A stretch of DNA of 5,633 bases. Source: CAVOBC01 sp963693635 (GTDB taxonomy: Bacteria > Pseudomonadota > Gammaproteobacteria > Pseudomonadales > Azotimanducaceae). The stretch spans positions 1-5,633 of the forward strand of contig CAVOBC010000320.1 of assembly GCA_963693635.1 (NCBI GenBank), written 5' to 3'. Positions 1 to 5,549 of this stretch are shown here, one piece after another; positions within the stretch are counted from its first letter, which is position 1; each line of letters starts with the position of its first letter. A model generated the notes under the pieces. The model saw nothing but the letters and a program-made list of their open reading frames with translations. It was not told the DNA's origin and did not search any database. Made by a program: the position numbers and the translations under genes.

Positions 1-28
1 GAGGGCTCCAGGCAAGAGCAGTGGGCAC

Positions 29-235
29 GTGGATGTCGCGGTCGAGTCGCCGATTCGGGTTGGCGAACTCGCCGCGCTGCAGACCGCCGGGGTGATGACG
101 GTGCGGGGTACAAACCACAACATTGCAGTCTTTACCGAAGGTGATCGGGTGTACGCGGTGGACAATCGATGTCCGCACATGGGCTTTCCGCTCGACCGTG
201 GTTCGGTCCGGGATGGCATGCTCACGTGTCACTGA
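29..235 (+). CDS. Truncated N-terminal Rieske fragment (68 aa)
   Basis: This is what would be translated from the GTG at 29 if the stop is real. The product keeps the first Cys-x-His pair and the second Cys plus the following His, but ends one codon before the His that completes the second Cys-x-x-His pair. It therefore should not bind a normal Rieske cluster. The start is uncertain: there is no clear Shine-Dalgarno sequence before GTG 29, and the frame is open back to the window edge. The VGELAALQTAG segment right after the start resembles the usual first strand of small ferredoxin-like Rieske domains, so the start is probably close. It is a fragment of the pseudogene entry, not a separate gene. 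Confidence 0.4.
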   Translation: MDVAVESPIRVGELAALQTAGVMTVRGTNHNIAVFTEGDRVYAVDNRCPHMGFPLDRGSVRDGMLTCH

Positions 236-524
236 CACCAGGCCCGATTTGATCTTGAGAGCGGCTGCACCTTTGATCTGTGGGCGGACGACGTACTGCG
301 CTTCAAGACCCACGTTGGGGCGGACGAAGCGGGTGACGTGGTCTTTGTTTCCCCGGTACCGGACGGTCAGCCGACGATCGAGTTTCACCTCAAGCGCCTG
401 CGTCGTGGTATCGAGCAAAATGTCGGGCTTGTGCAGGCAAAGAGTATTCTCGCGTTGCTTGAGGCCGGCGTGTCACTCAGCGATATCGTGCGCGAGGTCA
501 TCGGCTACGCGGCATCAAACCTGA

Positions 525-1778
525 AGGCGATATCAGAAGGGGTTATACGTCTGGGTTGCGTCGCCAACCTGTGGCTATCAGGCGCTCTATTACGCGATCC
601 GGCAGATTGCAGCCGACACCTCAGGGTCGGTACCGCACCGTCAAAAGCCCCCACTTACAGGCGGCGGCGACCACGCACCTTCACTCCTCAAACGCTGGAT
701 GCGGCAGTGGGTGAATACGCGCCACGCGGACGGGGCCGAGCGGACCTTGCTGACCACCGTTCAGACCAGTGCGCTCGCCGACGTTGCAGACCTTATTTTC
801 ACGGCCGCCACACAGCGCCTCTATGCCGACGGCGGTCATCTCATGGAGGACTGCAACAAGACCCTGCAGATAGCCGGCCTGATGGGTCAGGAGCGTGACT
901 CTGGACTCTTTCCCCTGCTCATTGCCAGATTGACGGGCGGGCGCGGGGCCGAGGAGACGACCGACTGGCATCACCCGGTCGCCCTCGCAGAGCCACTTCT
1001 CGGTATTGAGGAGGAACTTGAACCTCTGCTGGCCCGGCCAGGAGAAAGCGACGTCCCCGGCTATGTCGTTGATCTGTTCTCGGGTGACGATCCACTCGCC
1101 ACCATCGACGCGATGAAGCAAGTGCTGAGCGATGGCACATGCCCCGCCAAACTTGTGCGGGCGGTCGCGTTTGCGGCCGGGTCTCGTCTCGCCCGGTTTG
1201 CAACATCCAATGAAGTCACAGACTGGTTCAATCCGCAGCACACTTTTATTCATGCAAACGCAGTTTATCTCGCGGTACAGCGAGCACCGATACCGAGTGT
1301 CGTGCGCGGCGTGTTCCATGGTGCCGTGGCCGTGTACATGGATCGGTTCCTGAACGTTCCCGCCGCCCGCCTGCCGCGCGAGCGGGGCGTTGGGCCGTCG
1401 AAGACTGCGCAGAGCGAAACGCTGGCAGCGTTCCACGATTTGCTCGATCAGCGAGCCAACATCGATGACGCGGCGAGCGTCATTTCAGGTTATCTGCAGG
1501 CAGGGTATGACATTGATGCACTGGTTGACGGCATTCCGCTCGCAACCGTGCGCGAGGATCTCGGTTTTCATTCTCTGCAGGTGCTCGAAGTTGCCGTGTG
1601 CCAGTGCGTCGCCTGGGCAGACGAAGCGGAGCACAAGGAGACTATCCTGGTGGGCGTTGTGCGGAATCTGGCGGCCCACTGTCCGACCCGGCGCGCCGGT
1701 CAGCAAACCGCGCGGATTGCCCTCAAGCTGCAACGCGGGGAGCGCATCTTCGAAGAGGAGGAGGCCTCAACCGGTTAG
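525..1778 (+). CDS. C-terminal fragment of the broken Rieske protein, open frame without a proper start
   Basis: This frame is open from just after a TGA at 522 to the stop ending at 1778. Family-like sequence begins only about 579 (QALYYAIRQIAAD). The first ATG is at 699 (MRQWVNTRHADGAERTL), inside a conserved helix and without a ribosome binding site, so it is unlikely to be a native start. The 359 residues from that ATG are mostly helical, with recurring units that each carry a His: DGGH, NPQH and LGFH. A well-preserved stretch (ATSNEVTDW, HTFIHANAV, VVRGVFHGAVAVYMDRFLNVP) argues that decay is recent. No enzyme domain is recognised with certainty. A diiron or questin-oxidase-like helical fold is a guess from the spaced histidines. 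Confidence 0.5.
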   Translation, partial: RRYQKGLYVWVASPTCGYQALYYAIRQIAADTSGSVPHRQKPPLTGGGDHAPSLLKRWMRQWVNTRHADGAERTLLTTVQTSALADVADLIFTAATQRLYADGGHLMEDCNKTLQIAGLMGQERDSGLFPLLIARLTGGRGAEETTDWHHPVALAEPLLGIEEELEPLLARPGESDVPGYVVDLFSGDDPLATIDAMKQVLSDGTCPAKLVRAVAFAAGSRLARFATSNEVTDWFNPQHTFIHANAVYLAVQRAPIPSVVRGVFHGAVAVYMDRFLNVPAARLPRERGVGPSKTAQSETLAAFHDLLDQRANIDDAASVISGYLQAGYDIDALVDGIPLATVREDLGFHSLQVLEVAVCQCVAWADEAEHKETILVGVVRNLAAHCPTRRAGQQTARIALKLQRGERIFEEEEASTG

Positions 1779-1822
1779 AGAGTTCCTGTCCCGAAACTTC
1801 GCTCTGGGGCGGGCACTGGCGT

Positions 1823-1842
1823 GCGGTGCAGGGATGCACCGC
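1823..1842 (+). terminator. Probable factor-independent terminator after the Rieske remnant
   Basis: An 8-bp perfect GC-rich stem (gcggtgca paired with tgcaccgc) closes a GGGA loop, which fits the stable GNRA class. It is followed within two bases by ATTTTCT. It starts 45 bases after the stop at 1778. The T tract lies on the + strand side only, so it suits rightward transcription of the Rieske gene. The T run is short (four), so strength is uncertain. Confidence 0.55.
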
Positions 1843-1882
1843 CATTTTCTGCAGGCCGCTTTTGTGCGAGCCGTTTTCTGCA
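1841..1882. repeat. Short direct repeat, 12 of 13 bases matching
   Basis: gccattttctgca at 1841-1853 recurs as gccgttttctgca at 1870-1882, a period of 29 bases. The first copy contains the T tract of the putative terminator. There are only two copies and no unit of known function is recognised. Confidence 0.4.
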
Positions 1883-1893
1883 AGAACATGCGA

Positions 1894-1909
1894 GGTTTGC
1901 TTGCAAACC
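1894..1909. repeat. Perfect inverted repeat, 7-bp arms
   Basis: ggtttgc and gcaaacc are separated by two bases (tt). The two-base centre is too tight for a full RNA stem, so it fits a protein-binding palindrome at least as well as a hairpin. It lies between two converging genes, where an operator would be unexpected. Confidence 0.35.
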
Positions 1910-1920
1910 GACGCCCAAGC

Positions 1921-1937
1921 ATTGTCAGGATGACAAT
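1921..1937. repeat. Perfect inverted repeat, 7-bp arms, operator-like or weak terminator
   Basis: attgtca and tgacaat flank gga, and TTTT follows immediately on the + strand. As RNA it is an AU-rich hairpin with a short U tract. As DNA it resembles the short GT-AC palindromes bound by GntR-type regulators. No regulator gene is in the window and both neighbouring genes end here, so a back-up terminator for rightward transcription is the simpler reading. Confidence 0.35.
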
Positions 1938-1984
1938 TTTGTGACGGGAACCAGAGAGCGTGTTGCCGCTCGCGCCCTACATGC

Positions 1985-2845
1985 CTACGGACGGACGATC
2001 GGCTCCTGGCGTGCTCGCACCGGGGTGTGAATCTGAATCGTCTTGCCGTCATTGTCCCCTATCGTCTCGGCGGTTAGTCCCGCTGTGGCCGAAGTGGTCA
2101 CAATGCGGTCGTTGCCTATAAATGACGGACAGGTCGGGTGGCGCACGGGCACCGCGTGGCTCGCGATGCGTTCGCCGCCCGGGTTGTACACATCGACGGC
2201 GCTCCCGCCCCAGCGTGCATTCCAAAGGTTGCCGTCACCGTCAACGATCGAGCCATCGGGGCCGCCGGGAAGGCTGTCTGGCAGCGTGGCGAATACGGTC
2301 TTCTCACCGGTGACATCGCCCGTCTGCGGATCGGTCGGAATCTTCCAGATGGCGCGGTGCGGTGTGTCGGTGTAGTACGCAAACGACCCGTCGGCGGCAA
2401 AGCAAATGGAATTGGGCACGACGACCTCATCGATCATGCGTTCAAGCTTGCCATCCAGCAATCGCCAGATGGCACCGGGGGCTCCGTTGCCGTCAATCGC
2501 CATCGTGCCGACCCAGAACGCACCAGACGGATGTACCCGCCCATCATTGCTGCGCATGGTGCCGTCCTCGGGGAACCGGGTGCCGATCTCGGACTCGCCA
2601 GTGTCGAGGTTCAGCACGCGGAAATCGATTTCCGTCGCCACCAGCACGCGCTTGTCATCAATGATGCCGGCCGCCGACGGCATGACCGGCAGGTCGAACT
2701 TGCGGGACTCGGTACTCTCAAAAGCCCGCTCATACATCGCCCGGTTGTTGATGTCACACCAGACAAGGCTTCCCCGCAGATGGTGGGTCAAGGGTCCTTC
2801 ACCCAGTTCCAGTACTTCGGGCGACCAAACTGAGGTGTTATTCAC
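1985..2845 (-). CDS. SMP-30/gluconolactonase/LRE family lactonase
   Basis: The 286-residue protein matches the SMP-30 six-bladed beta-propeller, a metal-dependent lactone hydrolase of about 290-300 residues. Visible family positions are Glu16 in LGEGP (metal ligand), Arg98, Asn100 and Asp101 in RSNDGRVHPSGAFWVGTM (substrate pocket), Asn145 in VPNSICFAADG (metal ligand) and Asp197 in GGPDGSIVDGDGNLWNA (metal ligand and catalytic acid). The late TSATAGL motif is also present. The spacing fits the human protein's Glu18, Arg101, Asn103, Asn154 and Asp204. I chose GTG at 2845 over the ATG at 2920 because AGGAGAG lies just before it and the upstream 25 residues are Arg-rich and unlike the family. 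There is no signal peptide, so it is cytoplasmic. It follows the ICL/PEPM gene by 131 bp on the same strand and probably opens a lactone in the same pathway. The exact sugar or acid lactone cannot be told. Confidence 0.9.
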   Translation of the reverse strand: MNNTSVWSPEVLELGEGPLTHHLRGSLVWCDINNRAMYERAFESTESRKFDLPVMPSAAGIIDDKRVLVATEIDFRVLNLDTGESEIGTRFPEDGTMRSNDGRVHPSGAFWVGTMAIDGNGAPGAIWRLLDGKLERMIDEVVVPNSICFAADGSFAYYTDTPHRAIWKIPTDPQTGDVTGEKTVFATLPDSLPGGPDGSIVDGDGNLWNARWGGSAVDVYNPGGERIASHAVPVRHPTCPSFIGNDRIVTTSATAGLTAETIGDNDGKTIQIHTPVRARQEPIVRP

Positions 2846-2851
2846 CTGCCT

Positions 2852-2858
2852 CTCTCCT
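2852..2858 (-). promoter_or_regulatory. Strong ribosome binding site deciding the GTG start of the lactonase gene
   Basis: On the minus strand AGGAGAG precedes GTG 2845, with eight bases between AGGAG and the start codon. This near-ideal placement is the main reason for rejecting the longer reading frame from 2920. Confidence 0.8.
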
Positions 2859-2922
2859 ATGGTTGCAGGCCTTCTGGGCCGTCGCTGCAGATGCGGTCGT
2901 TTATGACGAAACAGTACCATCG

Positions 2923-2955
2923 CGGCGAGGTCGCCGGCTGACCCGATAACCGGCG
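2923..2955 (-). promoter_or_regulatory. Overlapping, mutually exclusive inverted repeats between the ICL/PEPM and lactonase genes
   Basis: In transcript order the first arm (2955-2950, CGCCGG) can pair with 2937-2932 (CCGGCG) around a 12-base loop. The second arm can instead pair onward: 2936-2931 (CGGCGA) with 2928-2923 (TCGCCG). The two stems share 2932-2936 and exclude each other. The block starts 22 bases after the ICL/PEPM stop. No U tract follows, so it is not a standard terminator. It could be an attenuator-like switch, an mRNA-end stabiliser or chance in GC-rich DNA. Confidence 0.25.
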
Positions 2956-2976
2956 TCCGTTGTCAGGCCCCGCTCT

Positions 2977-3846
2977 TCAGTCTTCCTTTAGTGTCGTGTC
3001 GTCTTCGATCGCGTAGTACTCATCGAGGCCCGCGCGCGCTGACAGTTCACGGTAGGTGGCCATGATTTCCGAGCGATCCGTCCCGGTCGCGCCATCTGTC
3101 ATGAAGCGCCGGTATGCGGTCTCAACGACCTGCACCGACAACACCTGAGCAGTAAAGGGATCGATGATGAGCGACCAGCCGAGGTCCTGCCATTCCGATT
3201 TGGAGTGCAGGTCCAACGACGTGATCGCAGCCAGCGGAATCGGAATCTGCTTCGCGGCGGCGAGCCACTGCGAGGGGTCCTTTGGCATCAGCATGGCAAG
3301 GTCGGCACCCGCGTCTGCAAACGCCTGGCAGCGCTCGATTGCAGACTCAAAACTCTCGTTCGCCACGGCGCCCGTGCGCGCGATGATGAGAAAGTCCGGA
3401 TCGGTTCGCGCCGTCACCGCGTGGCGAATCTTGCCGATCATCTCGTCCAGGCTCACAAGATGCTCGATGCCGCGATGATGGCTCGCGCGCTTTGGGGCAA
3501 CCTGATCCTCTATCTCAATGGCGGCCGCGCCCGTCGCTTCAAGGTCTGCAACCGCGCGCGCGACGTGCACGGCATCGCCGAAACCGACGCCGGCGTCGAC
3601 GATGATCGACAGGCCTGAACGGGCGGTGACGTGGCGGGTGGTGTCAGCCAGTTCTGTGACGGTCAGCAGTGCTTCGGACACCGCATGGCTGTATCCGAGC
3701 GCGCCGCCGCTAACATAGCCCGCGATGAAGCCGGCTGCTTCGGCGATGCGTGCGGTGAGCGCGTCGAGTGCCAACGGGGCAAAAACGGGTCCGTCGCGTT
3801 GGGACGCGTCAATGGCATTGCGCAACGCCTGACGCTGGGCGCTCAT
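2977..3846 (-). CDS. Isocitrate lyase/PEP mutase superfamily protein (oxaloacetate decarboxylase-like)
   Basis: At 289 residues it has the usual length for this (beta/alpha)8 superfamily, whose members cleave or hydrolyse C-C or P-C bonds of 2-oxo or 2-hydroxy acids using Mg2+. Landmarks in order are LDALTARIAEAAGF (27-40), YVSGGALG (44-51), IIVDAGVGFGDAVHVARAV (81-99), IEIEDQVAPKRASHHRG (110-126) and FLIIARTGA (152-160). The metal-site motif reads Asp84-Ala-Gly86 where classical members have Asp-x-Asp. The loop reads Lys119-Arg-Ala-Ser-His where methylisocitrate lyases have Lys-Arg/Lys-Cys-Gly-His, so the catalytic Cys is missing. This argues against 2-methylisocitrate lyase and for a less defined subgroup often labelled oxaloacetate decarboxylase. 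The start is ATG with GGAG five bases upstream, inside the end of the preceding gene. Its ATG overlaps that gene's TGA (ATGA), so translation is likely coupled. Confidence 0.92.
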   Translation of the reverse strand: MSAQRQALRNAIDASQRDGPVFAPLALDALTARIAEAAGFIAGYVSGGALGYSHAVSEALLTVTELADTTRHVTARSGLSIIVDAGVGFGDAVHVARAVADLEATGAAAIEIEDQVAPKRASHHRGIEHLVSLDEMIGKIRHAVTARTDPDFLIIARTGAVANESFESAIERCQAFADAGADLAMLMPKDPSQWLAAAKQIPIPLAAITSLDLHSKSEWQDLGWSLIIDPFTAQVLSVQVVETAYRRFMTDGATGTDRSEIMATYRELSARAGLDEYYAIEDDTTLKED

Positions 3847-4406
3847 GGCAACTCCGGAAACGGATCAGCCATCCCGGGCGAGAGTGGCACCTCAAAGACG
3901 TTGAGGGTCAGTGACACCAGACAGTAATACCCGATGACACTCGTGAGTTCGATGAGGCCATTTTCACCCCAGGCGTCGATGGCCTGGTTGAAGCGTTCGT
4001 CGTTGATCCGGTTCTCGTCGAGCAGGCCGCGCGTGATGGCGAAGGCGAGGGCCTGGTCGGCGTCGTTAAATTCGGGGTTGCCCGCACGGATGCCATCGAC
4101 GACGGTCTCGGTAACGCCCGCGCGCATTGCGAGTGCGCGGTGTGCCGCGAACTCAAACTTGGCCCTGAAGTGTGCGCCGACCGTGCAGATCGCGACTTCT
4201 TTGACCGTCTCGGAAATCGAAGTGGTGGCAAAGCGCATATCGGCGCCGAACTGCTGGATGGTGTTGCCCACGCTCGGGCTACGGGCCCAGACGCCAAAGG
4301 GGCCTACCAACCCAAGATCGCCACGTGGACCCTGTCGCATGGCGTCGTAGACAGCTTGTTGATCCGGCGTCAGGTTCTCGGGGTCGAGCGGTGGCAGTCG
4401 TGTCAT
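3843..4406 (-). CDS. Carboxymuconolactone decarboxylase (CMD) family protein
   Basis: A 187-residue, all-helical protein of the CMD/AhpD-like family. The core is at 66-108: ETVKEVAICTVGAHFRAKFE, then Glu85-Phe-Ala-Ala-His89 and AGVTETVVDGIRAG. The Glu-x-x-x-His pair is the usual family signature (EWxxH). The only cysteine in the core is Cys74, and the Cys-x-x-Cys of AhpD peroxidases is absent, so thiol peroxidase activity is unlikely. The N-terminal LPPLDPENLTPDQQAVYDAM is a standard lead-in for longer single-domain members. The ATG at 4406 has only a weak upstream GAGA-type ribosome binding site, with no better alternative. It is the first gene of the overlapping pair with the ICL/PEPM gene, which suggests a shared pathway. 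CMD proteins include gamma-carboxymuconolactone decarboxylases of aromatic catabolism, but most with this context have no proven reaction. Confidence 0.9.
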   Translation of the reverse strand: MTRLPPLDPENLTPDQQAVYDAMRQGPRGDLGLVGPFGVWARSPSVGNTIQQFGADMRFATTSISETVKEVAICTVGAHFRAKFEFAAHRALAMRAGVTETVVDGIRAGNPEFNDADQALAFAITRGLLDENRINDERFNQAIDAWGENGLIELTSVIGYYCLVSLTLNVFEVPLSPGMADPFPELP

Positions 4407-4441
4407 ATGGGGTGTCGTCTCTTGGGGTGGAGGGTGGGGGT

Positions 4442-4473
4442 ATATAAGTGTGTTTGCCGCTTGGGAAAGGCAA
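4442..4473 (-). promoter_or_regulatory. Possible promoter before the CMD gene
   Basis: In the 71-bp gap the minus strand carries TTGCCT (4473-4468) and TTATAT (4447-4442), the only AT-rich spot nearby. The 20-base spacer is longer than the preferred 17, so this is weak. The segment also contains a TTGCC/GGCAA inverted repeat with a 10-base centre (4454-4473). If real, the cassette could be transcribed separately from the membrane protein gene. Confidence 0.2.
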
Positions 4474-4477
4474 GGCT

Positions 4478-4918
4478 TCAGCGCATTCCGCCGAGGCCGT
4501 TCCAGAGCTTTCTCGCGAGCCAGACAAAGAATGCCAGCGTAAAGAGTGGAATCACGAGAACAGCGAGCATTTGCAGGATGAACCGGCCTCGCTGGCGGGC
4601 GGCGTAAGTGTTTAGAAGTTTTGCGTAAGCCCCGGTCACCTGGCGGGCGGTTTCCGCTGAAGCGTTTGCAGGGAGTACGAGCGAGTGGCCAGCGCGGACG
4701 AGCATGTTCTCGGGTTCGTTCGGCACCGGATACGCACCGCTCGCTTCCCTTGTCACGTTGACTGCCTCGACTAGCTGTCGCATTTCCGCCGGCAACTCAC
4801 TGGCAAGCGAGCGCCCGGGGCGGATGTCGATGTCGTCCCACTCGGTGTAACCGAGTGCGGCGATGATGGCACAGTATCCAACCGCGAAGACGGTGAAACC
4901 GAGCAGCCAGTTTGGCAT
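4478..4918 (-). CDS. Two-helix membrane protein of unknown function (146 aa)
   Basis: I do not recognise this family. The N-terminus (4-24, WLLGFTVFAVGYCAIIAALG) and C-terminus (113-135, FILQMLAVLVIPLFTLAFFVW) are clear transmembrane helices. They flank a soluble segment of about 85 residues rich in Ala, Glu and Pro (e.g. YPVPNEPENMLVRAG) that may lie outside the cytoplasm. Arg136-Lys137 after the second helix suggests an inside C-terminus, hence an inside N-terminus. There are no catalytic motifs. The start ATG at 4918 has GGGA a few bases upstream. It lies 71 bp before the CMD gene on the same strand; whether it belongs to the same transcript is open. Coding reality rests on the two well-formed hydrophobic segments and an uninterrupted frame. 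Confidence 0.72.
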   Translation of the reverse strand: MPNWLLGFTVFAVGYCAIIAALGYTEWDDIDIRPGRSLASELPAEMRQLVEAVNVTREASGAYPVPNEPENMLVRAGHSLVLPANASAETARQVTGAYAKLLNTYAARQRGRFILQMLAVLVIPLFTLAFFVWLARKLWNGLGGMR

Positions 4919-4936
4919 CTTCCCGTGACCCCCGTT

Positions 4937-4963
4937 TTAGGCTGAAATGGTTAGCCTGAAATG
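4937..4963. repeat. Tandem 13-base direct repeat just upstream of the membrane protein gene
   Basis: ttaggctgaaatg (4937-4949) and ttagcctgaaatg (4951-4963) match at 12 of 13 bases with a period of 14. They also contain an inverted pair aggct/agcct (4939-4943 and 4953-4957). They lie about 19 bases before the start codon on the minus strand, where a repressor or activator site would be plausible. Chance cannot be excluded. Confidence 0.4.
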
Positions 4964-5191
4964 TTCGGGCCGTGCCCCGCGTCGATCGCGGCTGTCGGAC
5001 CGTCCGAGCCAGAGCCCCCACAAGGCACCCCGTTGCTCCCTTAACGCGGTGGCCACAGATGCAGCCATCCGCATAATCAAAAGAGGCTGCCGAAGGCGCG
5101 GTGAGCGCTAAGAATACCGCCCCAAAAGCAGAACACAACTGGGCCCGATCAGTGCCTGGGGACGCCTTCTGGTTTGACTTGCCTGGAGCAA

Positions 5192-5203
5192 AAAGTTAAC
5201 TTT
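5192..5203. repeat. 12-bp perfect palindrome AAAGTTAACTTT
   Basis: The palindrome is flanked by GC bases on both sides (gcaa before, gcgg after) and preceded by TTGACT at 5174-5179, a reasonable -35 element for rightward transcription. No convincing -10 box or downstream gene follows within the window. It could be a regulator site belonging to a gene outside the window. Confidence 0.3.
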
Positions 5204-5534
5204 GCGGCGCTTCGGTTTGCAGGCCGTTTATTGGTCTGTCATGGGCGTTCGTTTTTTGCTGAATTGGTGGGCGAAATCCCGGTTCTCAAGCGTTGGCTTT
5301 ATCTGGTTTTGTGAGGTCAATGTGCATTTGTATGTTGTAGATTTCGATAGATGAGGCTTCGGCAAACCATTTGGGAAATGAGAACCAGCGGCGATTCAGG
5401 TAACAACTGGATGGTCGTGAATTGGACGTGAAAATGATCGCGCGACCGATCGATAGCCAAGCGCCGGGCACGAAGCAGAAAGCGATCATGGATCGTGAAC
5501 AAGAAGCAGAATAGACGTCGTGAAGATTAGGTGA

Positions 5535-5549
5535 GTCCCGTCTCGGGAC
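5535..5549. repeat. Small perfect hairpin, 6-bp GC-rich stem with 3-base loop
   Basis: gtcccg and cgggac flank tct. There is no T tract on either side, so it is not a typical terminator. It may be part of a structured untranslated region, but no known RNA family is recognised. Confidence 0.3.

Larger units (their letters stand above)
29..1778 (+). pseudogene. Rieske [2Fe-2S] domain protein with long helical C-terminal region, broken by a stop codon and a frameshift
   Basis: The reading frame from GTG at 29 encodes a Rieske domain. The first ligand pair is Cys-Pro-His (codons 170-178, residues 48-50) and the second is Cys (227-229) and His (236-238). TGA at 233-235 lies between the second pair. 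The same frame continues with Rieske-like sequence (ARFDLESG, FDLWADDV) and a helical region beginning IEQNVGLVQAKSILALLEAG. Near 572-582 the coding sense moves to the third frame, which runs from ALYYAIRQIAADTSG to the TAG or TGA-type end at 1778 without further interruption. An uninterrupted version would be about 580 residues. From memory, relatives have Trp at the stop position and about ten more residues around the frameshift. The frame is open to the left edge, so the true start could lie upstream. Rieske domains carry electrons through a 2Fe-2S cluster; the substrate of this family is unknown to me. Sequencing error is the alternative to a real pseudogene. Confidence 0.85.

Noticed and set aside
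233..235. UGA read as selenocysteine or as Trp under an alternative genetic code
   Set aside because: Trp is coded by TGG elsewhere in the same gene and its neighbours, and TGA ends the CMD, ICL/PEPM and membrane protein genes. I saw no structure I could call a SECIS element, and the gene carries another lesion.
681..1436. 251-codon minus-strand reading frame
   Set aside because: It lies antisense to the well-conserved Rieske C-terminal sequence and its translation has no recognisable motif; it is a shadow frame in GC-rich DNA.
1921..1937. Operator for the lactonase operon
   Set aside because: It lies beyond the 3' end of that operon, not near its promoter, so a regulatory role for it is not supported.
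2138..2833. 231-codon plus-strand reading frame
   Set aside because: It is antisense to the lactonase, whose motifs are unambiguous.
2846..2920. Longer lactonase start at ATG 2920
   Set aside because: The extra 25 residues are basic and unlike the family, while GTG 2845 has an excellent ribosome binding site and gives normal spacing to the LGEGP motif.
4797..5138. Minus-strand frame with a signal-peptide-like start (FGAVFLALTAPSAASF)
   Set aside because: It needs a TTG start, has no clear ribosome binding site, and overlaps the membrane protein gene by about 120 bases in another frame with Arg/His-rich sequence.
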